From positions 57,139,493-57,203,492 of the forward strand of contig NC_080575.1 of assembly GCF_029962835.1 (NCBI RefSeq): a stretch of DNA of 64,000 nt, in the 5' to 3' direction. Both the position numbers and the translations under genes were made by a program. The notes beneath the pieces are model-generated. The model made no database searches and was not told where the DNA came from. It was given only the letters and a program-made list of their open reading frames with translations. This document shows, piece by piece, positions 10,144 to 20,382 of the stretch (its first letter is position 1; the number at the start of each line of letters is the position of its first letter). The DNA comes from Magnolia sinica. Taxonomy: Eukaryota > Streptophyta > Magnoliopsida > Magnoliales > Magnoliaceae.

Positions 10144-11972
10144 TATATATATATATATATATATATATTGCATAGGTTCTCTCATTAGATTTGCACCTTG
10201 TTTCGTATAATAGTAGTTTAGTAGTTTGCACCTGTTTTCATGATGAGCCTAATCAGGAGGGGCAATCCATTTTCATCAGCTGGTTATTGCGAGAATCTAT
10301 GGTCAGCTGATGTACTATGAAAGTGAAATTTCAGTTCTACAGTCGAGGTAGGAAATGAACGCTACTAAATACTGAAATCCAGGCCCTGTTTCAATTTAAC
10401 CCGAATGGAATTCCGGCAGACAGTTGATGTTTGAGGCGGCAATTGACATTAACCGGGGTTTAAGTTCTCCCTCTTTTCTATCCCAAATTGCACGTTAGAA
10501 TTGAATAAGGCAGTGCATCGTGGTCCATGCCAAAGCGGTGCATGCTTGAAAATTTAGAAGGGAGAAAGAATCTATTTTCTGGGAACAGGTTCTCTGAGAT
10601 TCTGTTTGTTCTGTTGCTTACCAGGAATGGAATTTTTATTTATTCAATAACCATGTTTGGGTAATGGCAAAGAGTCCCTAGGAAACTAATTTTGGCTATT
10701 TTACAAAAGAGAGCTTGAAGAGGTAAATTATGTCACCTGTGCCACCATGGCACATGTGTATGAAATCCTTCACATTCATTGGGCTGGGCCCATCATGATA
10801 TTGCCGTCCCCGAAAGAGTAGGCCAACTTAATCATCAAATTCAAACACAAGAAACTAATGGCCCCATTCACAGTCCAAAGTCATCCGACCGAAAATTCAA
10901 TTGGTTGGAAGCTAAAATTACTCAGCAGCTGTAGCCTAAGCTTATCTTTAAAACAAAGATAAAGATACCTAGATTGAAAAAATGAGTGTCTTGAATAAAG
11001 AAGACCTTAGGCGCTGCATCTTGTAGTCAAATGATCCATCAATCTGTTCACTGGTAATGCCAGTGCAGCTGCTGCGAATTCAAGTTAAACTCCCTGCAAC
11101 TACACTGTCAGAGATTGGATGATTAAACAGCAGAAATAATCTCGTTTGGTCAAAACAAAATGCGAATGTCTAAGATTAAACGAGCTGCAGTATCCAAACA
11201 GCCTACAAATGAAACTGTAAATTAAGAAGGCAGTTAAATTCTAAGTAGTTCCCACTTTACCAGATAACCTACCTAACTCTTTGGACAGTCGTTTGCTAGA
11301 ATACACCCAAGCCTTTGTCTCAATGGATTTTGGGGTCATTTTATCTAAACCGCTTATACGATGGGCCTCCTCTGTTTACACCAGTATTGGCGTGTCCAGG
11401 CGGACCAATGAAATGCCGCTCCATGTCGGCATTGCGGCATTGCTTACAAATGAGGGACAATTCCTATGCTCACCTTGAGGATATCATGTGCCACATGTCC
11501 TTTGACGACACGTCACTTACCTAAAACAAAATGGCTAGCTTAAAGCCATATGCATGCTCACCGGCGAGAAACTGTGACAAGAGGTAAGTAGCCCTCCCAC
11601 GAGTGGCACGTATAGTCAAAGCAGCATGCTTGATAAGTTTATAAAGACACATCATAATCAGTGCTTTCATGACGACTACACACGGAAGTTTGGTGGACGT
11701 ATAGAATGAAGGATATGTCTTAGAAGAAATGGAAGGGGGTGATTAGGACCCAATAAAATTTATGGCTTTTAACACATAATTAATTACTTAAACTAATATA
11801 TCTATTAAACTAAGCAAAATAATTAACTCTACGGCTTTCAAGTTAATATAGAGTCCAATAATATATACTACTAAAGACATGCCAATTATGTAACCAGTGT
11901 ATAATTGATAGTGTACATGTATGTGGGGATGTGCTAATTATTGACTCCTAGCATTCATCTAATCATGTATAG
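10144..11972. other. Region without recognised genes or elements
   Basis: Apart from the TA run at its start nothing stands out. There is no convincing coding frame, no LTR or TIR pair, and no RNA gene. It separates the MITE zone from the retrotransposon nest and may be old single-copy DNA. Confidence 0.4.
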
Positions 11973-12121
11973 TGTTGAGGGAAAAATAAAACGACTTATG
12001 GAATGAATCAACTCAAGAAACCAGCACAAACCCAATAAGGCTAAACCATTTAAGAGGCGTCTACTAGCGAAGAAAGGTCGACCTTCAACTAGGTTGAAAC
12101 AGCTATAAATCCACTCAAATG

Positions 12122-12280
12122 GCTGACCTATTGAATAGGTCAGCATAATCATACGTCAGTTATAAATCAGCTATAGGTCAATGTAAACCATAGGTCAGAT
12201 ATAACTCGGCCATATGTCGGTAGCGGGTCAACCCAACCATAGGTCAGACATAGCTCAGCCATAGGTCAGCATAACTTTTG
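12122..12280. repeat. Palindrome and ATAGGTCAG repeats in the Tat LTR
   Basis: 12122-12144 is a 23-base near-perfect palindrome with 11-base arms 'gctgacctatt' around a single central base. Downstream, 'ataggtcag' or variants recur about six times up to 12270. The block lies in the presumed U3, about 280 bases before the TATA box. Bases 12119-12140 are identical to 23509-23530 in the gag of the same element. Confidence 0.7.
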
Positions 12281-12561
12281 ACAAGGTGAATGTTGAACTG
12301 TCGAAAGGCTCAGCATTATCTACTTCTACTGTATTTGACGCCTACACCGTCCAACCTTTTCCTGAACTAACAATCCGGGAATCCCTCCAACGGCCCAAGG
12401 ATCTCGTCCAAGATTTTCAGGAGATAAAATCGGATCCCGATGATCTGAACAACCGTAATCTCAGGAAGACCCCTGGTGGATTTGGAAACCTGTGCAAGAA
12501 GATCTTCAACATTTCAGGAATCCTAAATAAGAAAGACTCCCTACGGTGTGATCTTTCCTCT

Positions 12562-12572
12562 CATATAAATAG
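12562..12572 (+). promoter_or_regulatory. TATA box of the Tat 5' LTR
   Basis: 'catataaatag' in a GC-richer context, 225 bases before the LTR end, a normal position for a Ty3/gypsy promoter. Confidence 0.6.
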
Positions 12573-13201
12573 GGATGTTCCTAGCCAATGTGAGGTAAAC
12601 ATACATATCCTTATACTCACCCATATACACGACTGATGACACTTTTCCTTAAGATCATCTCCTACAAATTCCCGAGATCCTGAGTTAGGCATCAGATTTT
12701 CCCCTGTACTAGCCAGGGTCTCCTTTGTCTCTTACTTTCTTCTATGCAGGTCTTAGAGGGTTAACCAAGGAGGGTCTATCGGAAAACTACATTAACAGTT
12801 TTGTAAGTGCTATAGTTTATATCCCTATCTGTTGTCAAATTTGTGGTGCCAAAATCACTGTTATGTTATATATAACTTGCATAAGTGAAGCTCTCTCAAG
12901 GATCAACATTCATGAACAAGCTAAGCTCACAACAAGCAAAGCTCACAAGACAAGACTCAAGCTGTACTTCAAGAAGAGTACAAGGCAGTTTGTAAAGAAC
13001 TCAAGACTCTTTCAAGATTGAGCTTCATCAAGATTTCAACTACATCAAGACTTCAAGGCTCATACTTCAAGTTCACTAGTTCCTAATGTTTCAATGTCCA
13101 TACTTCATGATTGAGGTTTGATTGACCATAGGTTGACCTTAGAAGTAGGTCATTCTGGATACATAAGTCGAATGTTTATTTTACATGAGTTTGGTCTGTT
13201 C

Positions 13202-13582
13202 TTCGACTAGTCCTAGGTCTTCTTCGACTAGTCCTAGACTTGCTTCGACCAGCCTAAGAAATTCCTCGATCAGTCGTGAGTTTGTTACAAATTTCGGATA
13301 AAATCTATTAGGCTTCGACTAGTCCAGGAATTTATTCGACCAGTCGTAAGAACAGTGTCGACTGCATCTTCGACCAGTCGAACATCTTCGACTCGAAATC
13401 CAGCGATGGTTTATAGTTTCTTCGACCAGTCGAAGGAAACCTACGACCAGTCGTAGGTGACCTACGACCAGTCGTAGGAGACCTTCGACCAGTCGTAGAA
13501 CGGTCAGAGCATATCCCGCCGGATTTTTCAAATATCTGTTGTTGCTTCGACTAGTCGAAGAGCTCCCTAGACCAGTCGAAGA
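13202..13582. repeat. Dyad array TTCGACCAGTCGAA in the copia 5' LTR
   Basis: About 13 units of 'ttcgaccagtcgaa', 'ctacgaccagtcgtag', 'ttcgactagtcctag' and variants fill 380 bases and end 15 bases before the TATA box. Most units are two-fold symmetric around 'CYAG' with CG in each arm. The matching block in the 3' LTR is 20782-21163. Placement in U3 immediately upstream of TATA suggests binding sites or an enhancer; this is inference. Confidence 0.9.
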
Positions 13583-13596
13583 CACGATCTGCTCAC

Positions 13597-13606
13597 CTAT
13601 AAATAG
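13597..13606 (+). promoter_or_regulatory. TATA box of the copia 5' LTR
   Basis: 'ctataaatag' directly follows the dyad array; the transcript would start about 30 bases further on. The same sequence is at 21178-21187 in the 3' LTR. Confidence 0.75.
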
Positions 13607-14790
13607 TGCACGAATCTCAGAAGAAATTATCGAATTAATTAATCTATTCAAGCCAATCTTCGTCGAACTTCTGAGAGATAATTCTGTGCTCCATCTAAGC
13701 TAAGTGTGCTTATTTAATATTCTCTTTCCTTAGCTTTATTTTAATTGATTTTGTTTCTGCTATTCCAATCTGATTTGATAAGAGGAATTATTATTCCCTT
13801 TCTTTGGAATCAAAATCAATTAAGGCAAGCCCTATTAGGTTTAATTTAAAATCTATTAGAATTAGAACCATTGTAATTGAGTCTTGGACATTGAACTTGG
13901 ACATTCAATCATCTACTCGACTTAGTTCTACCGGGCCGCTACAACGAAGGAGATAATCGGTATTTTACATTTAATTGTAAATTCCTTTCTGTTTTGGTTT
14001 CTTTCAAGATTTGCCGAAAAATCTTGTTGTATTGGTTATCCGAGGAGAGCCAGGAAAACTCGAAGTGGGGTTTTTAATTGTGTAAGCCCACGACAAAGAC
14101 ACAATTGTAAAGGTTTTGGGTGAACCTGGGAAAACCTATTTTTAGTGAACGCTAATATCCCCTGTGTGAGGATATTAGGAGTGGAGTAGCATTTTGTGTG
14201 GCTGTTGTTTAACAGTTGGTGAACACACAGGCGAACCACTATAAACCCTTGTGTTGTGGTTGATTGATTTATTCTTCTAATCTTTAATTATTCTTTTGTG
14301 GGATGTATGTATGGTGGTGAATGTTGTAATCATTTAATTCAAGCATTGTGAGAATGTTGTAATAGTTTAGAATTTATTTTCTGCTATTCCTTTATCAGCT
14401 TGATATTTAATTTCTTTTGAAAGTTGTTCCAGCAAGGTTGCCCTGCCATTTTTATGGTGTATGGCTGTCCCTAGAACAATACATTTTTTATTACAATTTA
14501 TTTCAATTCAGTTTGTATTTGTTTCTGTATTCCTCTTCAATTTGAGATTTGATACAAAGATCTTTCTAGAAATAAGGTTGTCCTACCATAAACTCTGGTT
14601 TTTGGTGTAAGGTTGTCCTTAGAATAACATTTGTATTAACCTCTCAAGATCTGAATTTTGAGGTTATTTTACTTTCCTGCATTGTGATTTACTTTGGCTA
14701 TCATATTCTTTTTAATTCCGCTGTTATAAATTTTATTTGGCATTGTCCTATTCACCCCCCCTCTAGGACATATAGCTTGGCCTTTTCAAG

Positions 14791-14802
14791 TGGTATCAAA
14801 GC
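14791..14802 (+). promoter_or_regulatory. Copia primer-binding site, initiator tRNA-Met type
   Basis: 'tggtatcaaagc' lies two bases after the LTR. It differs from the usual plant initiator-Met complement 'tggtatcagagc' by one base. It would prime minus-strand DNA synthesis. Confidence 0.85.
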
Positions 14803-14862
14803 CTAATAGCTCTTTTTAATTCTTGAATTTAATTCCTGAGCTAACGATTTAAGCCATTTAAG

Positions 14863-17800
14863 ATGTCAAATTTTGATAGCCTTTCAGTCACAAGGCCTCC
14901 ACCCTTTGATGGCTCCAACTATGCCTATTGGAAAGCCAGAATGAGGATCTTCCTCAAATCAATGGATGAAAATGTGTGGCAAGCCACAGTGACTGAATGG
15001 AATCCTCCTATCATGGAAGTTACTGGGGTTGATGGTTCAAAGTCTATGAAAGCCACACCATATTACCAATGGACCACTCTTCAGAAAAGTGAGAGTAGTG
15101 CAAATGCTAAAGCACTAAATGCAATTACTTGCGCACTATCACCAGATGAGTTCAAAAGAATCATTTCCTGTGATACTGCAAAGCAAGCTTGGGATATATT
15201 AGAAATGACACACGAGGGTACTACAATTGTCAAAAAATCTAAAGTCCAACTCCTCACAACCAGATTTGAAGAAATTCATATGGAGGAAAATGAAATGTTT
15301 ATGGACTTTTACACTAGATTGAATGACATTGTAAACTCAATGTGGGGTCTTGGCGATAAAATCCCAGAAAGTAAAGTGTGTGCAAAAATATTACACTCAC
15401 TTCCTGAACGGTTCAATTCTAAAGTAACCGTGATCCAGGAACTTCGTGATACGGATAATATGAGGGTAGAAGAACTAGTTGGTTCTCTACAAACCTATGA
15501 GTTAAACTTTAAAGCTCCTAAAGGTAAATCTATTGCACTAAAATCTTCTAAATGTAATTCAAAAGAAAATTCTGATTCAGAAGATGATATGGCTCTTTTA
15601 GCTAAGAAATTTTACAAGATTTTCAAAAGCAAGAAAAGGATTGATTTTCAAAAATCAAATGATAAAAAGAAGTTTAGACCCAAATCTCGAAAATCTTTAA
15701 CAGATAGTCAATGTTACAACTGTCAAGAATATGGGCACTTAGCAAATAGATGTCCTAAAAGGGACAAACCCAAGAAGAAGGGTATGTTGGCTACATGGGA
15801 TGAATCATCTGATTCTGAAGGTTCTTCTGAATCAGAAGATTCTGAAACTGAGTCGGGCAATGAGGTTAAAGCTCTTATGACTCTAGCCAAATTCACATTT
15901 TCAGATAATGACTCTACAAGTGAAGAAAATCTGAATAGTGAATGTGAAAATGAAGATGATCTTCAAGACGCTTACAATGCCCTATATAAGGAAAGTTGTA
16001 AAATTGATGTCAAACTTAAACTTCAAAAAGAAAAGTTTTCTAAACTCAAAAATTGTTTTGAATCACTTGTTTTAGAAAAATCACAAATTTCAGATTGTTT
16101 TGAAAAATCAAAATGCGATTTGGAATTCAAAAACTCCCTAATTATTGATTTAAAATCTGAAATTGAGAAACTTAAAAATGAAGTATCTTCTCTTCTGAGT
16201 TTAAAGGACACATGGATATATGCCCAAGGTGATCCAAAGTTAGAGAAACTTTTATCCGGATCAAGAAAATGTGGCGATCGATCCGGGTTGGGCTATGATA
16301 AAAATCTACCTCCTAAACAAAAGTATACTCCTCCTATGTTTGTTAAAGGAGAGTCCTCAAACTCAAAAGGGAAAAGTACTTATCAAGATTTTTCTAGAAA
16401 TTCAAAAACTTTTCAAAAACCTAGAAGCAGCCATGTCAACTTTAATCAGAAATGAAATCCACTAGCTGAAAAGATAGTTGATTTACTCAAGGAGCTCTTA
16501 AAATCTAACTCTATAGGTCATTCCTACAAATATACACAAAAGAAGACCAACTATGTTCCTAAACCCAAAACAGTTATGAAATGGGTTCCTAAAGTTACCT
16601 GCTTGGTTGCTCACACTGCTTTCAAAGCAACAAGTCATTCAAAGTGGTACCTAGACAGTGGATGCTCCAGGCATATGACAGGTGACAAAGCTTTATTCAT
16701 GGATTTGAAAGATATGACTGATGGTTCAGTCACATTTGGTGATGGTAGCAACTGCAAGATTATAGGCCAAGGTACGGTTCAACTTTTTAATCTTCCTGTG
16801 TTTAAAAATGTTTTATACGTTGAAGGCTTAAAACATAACTTGCTTAGTATATCTCAAATATGTGATAATAACCATAATGTTCGGTTTTCTAATCAAAGCT
16901 GTGAGATTCTAAACAATAAGGGTTCTGTAATATTAACTGGATGTAGAACGTCTGAAAATTGCTATATTATTAGCGAATCCAGCTCATCTAATCAAACATG
17001 TTACATGGTCCATACAGATGAGACTGATTTATGGCACAAATGTCTTGGACATGTACATTATCGAAATTTATATAGATTGAGCAAACGAGAACTTGTAAGA
17101 GGTTTACCCAAACTTTAGAAATTAGATAAAATATGTGGTGAGTGCCAGATAGGCAAACAAACAAAGAACTCACACAAAAAGGTGAATTCAAATACCACAT
17201 CAAGACCACTCGAACTTCTCCACATGGATCTGATAGGACCTACCAGAACAGAAAGTCGTGGTGAGAAAAAGTATATCTTGGTAATAGTTGATGACTTTAC
17301 CAGATTCACTTGGGTAGTCTTCTTAAGGGATAAATCTGAAACCCTTGAAGAAGTAAGAAAAGTTCTCAAAAGGATTCAAACTTAAAAATCTTCTCAAATC
17401 AGTAAAATTCGTAGTGATCATGGATCTGAATTTGAGAATAGCAATTTTGAGAAGTTCTGTACCGACCAAGGAATATTACATGAATTCTCTGCTCCCAAAA
17501 CTCCACAACAAAATGGAATTGTAGAAAGAAAGAATAGGGTGCTTCAAGAAATGGCTAATGTCATGTTGAATAGCATGAAGCTCTCTAAAAATCTTTAGGC
17601 TGAAGCAGTCAACACAGCTTGCTATATTATTAACCGAGTCTACATTAGCAAAGATAAAAATAAAACGGCTTACGAATTGTGGTTTAATAAAAAGCCTACT
17701 GTTAAATACTTTCGAGTTTTTGGCAGCAAGTGCTATATTTTACGTGATCGTGAAAATTTGGGAAAATTCGATACGAAGAGTGATGAAGGGATTTTTCTAG

Positions 17801-19620
17801 GATATTCCTTAAACAGTCGAGCTTATAGGGTCATAAACAAAAGGACTGGTGTGATTCAAGAATCCATTAATGTTGTCATTGATGATCACTTAAACACACC
17901 AATTTCTAATTCAGATAATGATGAAGTACTAATCATTGATAAACCTGATACTTCATCGAATCAGACTGATTCTAAGTTGAGGACTGTTAAAGATCATCCA
18001 ACCACACAAATTCTTGGAAACCCTCTCACCGGTGTTCGCACCCGTAGACAACTTGAGGATATATGTAATTATGTATGTTTTACATCCCAAATTGAACCAT
18101 CTAACGTAAAAGAAGCTCTTGCTGATGAGAACTGGATTGTTACGATGCAAGATGAACTCAACCAATTCGTAAGAAATGATGTTTGGTATCTCGTACCAAG
18201 ACCTAAAGATAAACACATCATTGGAACAAAATGGATTTTCAAAAATAAGTCTGATGAGTGTGGAAATATAATTAGAAACAAGGCTAGACTAGTGGTACAA
18301 GGTTATACTCAAATTGAAGGGATTGATTTTGATGAAACCTTTGCACCAGTAGCACGTCTTGAATCTATCAGACTATTAATATCCATTGCATGTTTTAAAA
18401 AGATAAAGATCTATCAGATGGATGTGAAAAGTGCTTTTCTAAATGGCGATTTACATGAAGAAGTCTATGTTGAACAGCCAATAGGTTTTGAAGATTCCAA
18501 AAATACTGATCATGTATATCGGCTTAAAAAGGCACTTTATGGATTAAAACAAGCACCTAGGGCATGGTATGAGAAACTAACGAAATTTCTTTTAAGTCAT
18601 AATTTTCAAATGGGATCTGTTGATAAAACTCTGTTTGTTAAGAAACATAATGATCATATCTTAATGGTGCAGATTTATGTTGATGATATCATTTATGGAT
18701 CAACTTGTACTGACTTGACTACTGAGTTTGCAGATTTGATGAAATCACAATTCGAAATGAGCATGGTTGGGGAATTGACTTATTTCCTTGGATTGCAAGT
18801 AAAGCAACAATCTGAAGGAATATTCATTTCTCAATCTAAGTATGCTTTGAATCTAATCAAGAGATTTAGATTTGAGAATGGCAAGAATTTCGATACTCCT
18901 ATGAGTACTACCCTGAAACTATCAAAAGACTCTAATGGTAAAAATGTTGACTCAAAACTTTATCGGAGTATGATTGGTAGTTTGTTATATTTAACTACTA
19001 GTAGACCTGATATTTCTCTAAGTGTTGGTATTTGCGCAAGATATCAATCTGATCCAAAAGAATCTCACTTGATTGCTGTTAAGCGAATTATTAGATATGT
19101 CGCAAGTACTGTAAATCTCGGTCTCTGGTATCCTCATGAAACTAGTGTCCAATTAGCTGGGTACTCGGATGTTGACTGGGCTGGTAATTTAGATGATAGA
19201 AAATCAACCAGTGGTGGTTGTTTTTACATTGGAAATTGTTTAGTTTCCTGGTTTAGTAAGAAACAAAATTCTATATCACTTTCAACAGCTGAAGCTGAGT
19301 ATATCGCAGCTGGTAATGCATGTACACAGCTTGTTTGGATGCAACGAATGCTAAGTGATTATGGAATTAAACAGGATTCTATGTTATTACATTGTGATAA
19401 TTCCAGTGCGATAAATATTTCAAAAAATCCTATTCAACATTCTTGTACTAAGCACATTGACATTAGATTTCATTATATAAGGGAATTAGTAGAAGAAAAA
19501 GTTATATCTCTAGAATATATTCCTACTGAAGATCAACAAGCTGACATTTTCACAAAACCTCTCGATAAAAGCAGGTTCAAAAAGATGAAATTTGATCTTG
19601 GCATGTGCATTTTAAATTGA
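14863..19620 (+). pseudogene. Copia gag-pol polyprotein with four nonsense codons
   Basis: One frame of 1586 codons starts at ATG 14863 and ends at TGA 19618-19620. It has no frameshift but is broken by in-frame stops at 16453 (TGA), 17116 (TAG), 17383 (TAA) and 17596 (TAG). Gag of the UBN2 type covers residues ~1-250, with a CCHC knuckle 'CYNCQEYGHLANRCPK' near 283. Protease motif 'WYLDSGCSRHMTG' near 595. Integrase has the zinc module H-H-C-C (17032-17150), 'MDLIGPT', 'SDHGSEFE' and 'NGIVERKNR'. Reverse transcriptase has '[13 protein letters not shown]' and 'YVDDI' (near 18680). RNase H has '[19 protein letters not shown]' and '[10 protein letters not shown]'. The stop at 17596 lies where W is expected (TGG to TAG). 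The others fit C-to-T or G-to-A change, as after cytosine methylation. All catalytic motifs seen are intact. Confidence 0.95.
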
Positions 19621-19720
19621 TAATTTATGCCTTCTTGTATTATAGTGTATATATTTGCTAGATTGAATTCCAATTTTTGTATAATTTGCAAGATATATGA
19701 ATTAGTGTATAGACATTTTT

Positions 19721-19957
19721 GAGGAACTGGATTCTGACTCAGCAAATGATCCAGATTTTGAACCATCTGATGTTGATGCACGTTTGAGTACATTAGAGGG
19801 TAAAGTTGAGAATATAAATGTAAAGTTGGAAAACATGTCTATTGCTCATGATTTACAATTCAAGTACATGCACAAATATCTTAGGTGCTTGAACAAAGGC
19901 ATGCACCAACTTGATCCCTCTATTCCTGCTCCATCATCTGGTTCTGGTTCTGACTAG
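19721..19957 (+). pseudogene. Remnant of a third copia ORF downstream of pol
   Basis: An open frame of 78 codons with no start codon of its own reads from 'EELDSDSANDPDFEPSD', through a heptad-like stretch near 'STLEGKVENINVKLENMS', to a stop at 19955-19957. An in-frame stop lies just upstream near 19703. It resembles the C-terminal tail of the extra ORF found after pol in some SIRE-like copia elements, or of plant-transposon-domain ORFs. The N-terminal part is gone. Function unknown. Confidence 0.45.
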
Positions 19958-20370
19958 TTTATATGAGATTTCTGGTCTGTAATAACTTTATAACTTAGCA
20001 CTTGATTGACTTTGAGTTTGATACTATCTATGTTTTATACTGGATTTTATTCTATGTGATGCTGAGTATCTCTATCACTCTTTTGCTATAATCTCTTATC
20101 TCCTCATGTTTACTCTCATATATTCCTTTAATTAGTTCTCCTTTGTCATATTGTGACAAAAAGGGGGAGAATGGTTTGTTCTTAATGTGATTGTGAGAGG
20201 AGTAGCATTGATTATGTTACTCAGGGGGAGTCAGAGGGAGTATGTTTGAGCTTGTTGAATGTTGAAACTGGTTGAATGTTGAATATTGAATATTGAATAT
20301 TGATTTGCAGGTATTAACCAGTTGTTTTACTTTTGTTTATCTTGGTTATGTGTTTTGTCACTAATTTGAC
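19958..20370 (+). other. Copia 3' untranslated spacer
   Basis: T-rich non-coding sequence between the ORF remnant and the polypurine tract. It contains two smaller purine runs, 'aaagggggaga' near 20159-20169 and 'cagggggag' near 20222-20230, which look like extra central or duplicated polypurine-like tracts. Confidence 0.55.
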
Positions 20371-20380
20371 AAAGGGGGAG
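20371..20380 (+). promoter_or_regulatory. Copia polypurine tract
   Basis: 'aaagggggag' ends two bases before the 3' LTR; it would prime plus-strand DNA synthesis. Confidence 0.85.
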
Positions 20381-20382
20381 AT

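Larger units (their letters stand above)
11973..12797 (+). mobile_element. 5' LTR of the Tat element
   Basis: The end is well supported: '...cattaaca' at 12797 followed, after removal of the copia insert, by 'gtttggcgcc', the usual LTR/PBS junction of this lineage. The start at 'tgttgaggga' (11973) is proposed from the TG dinucleotide and the change in sequence character, and has no second LTR for comparison. A TATA box lies at 12562. The U3 part contains 'ataggtcag' repeats (12122-12270). Confidence 0.6.
12802..14788 (+). mobile_element. Copia 5' LTR
   Basis: 1987 bases, starting 'tgtaagtgctatag' and ending 'cttggccttttca'. It contains a dyad array (13202-13582), a TATA box (13597) and a long R/U5 part. 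Compared with the 3' LTR it has a shorter C-run near 14755 and four single-base losses at 13958-14092, each replacing CAG or TAG by CG. Confidence 0.95.

Noticed and set aside
13202..13582. CRISPR-like array of short repeats with spacers
   Set aside because: The units are dyads inside a retrotransposon LTR of a plant genome; spacers are irregular and the whole block is duplicated in the other LTR.
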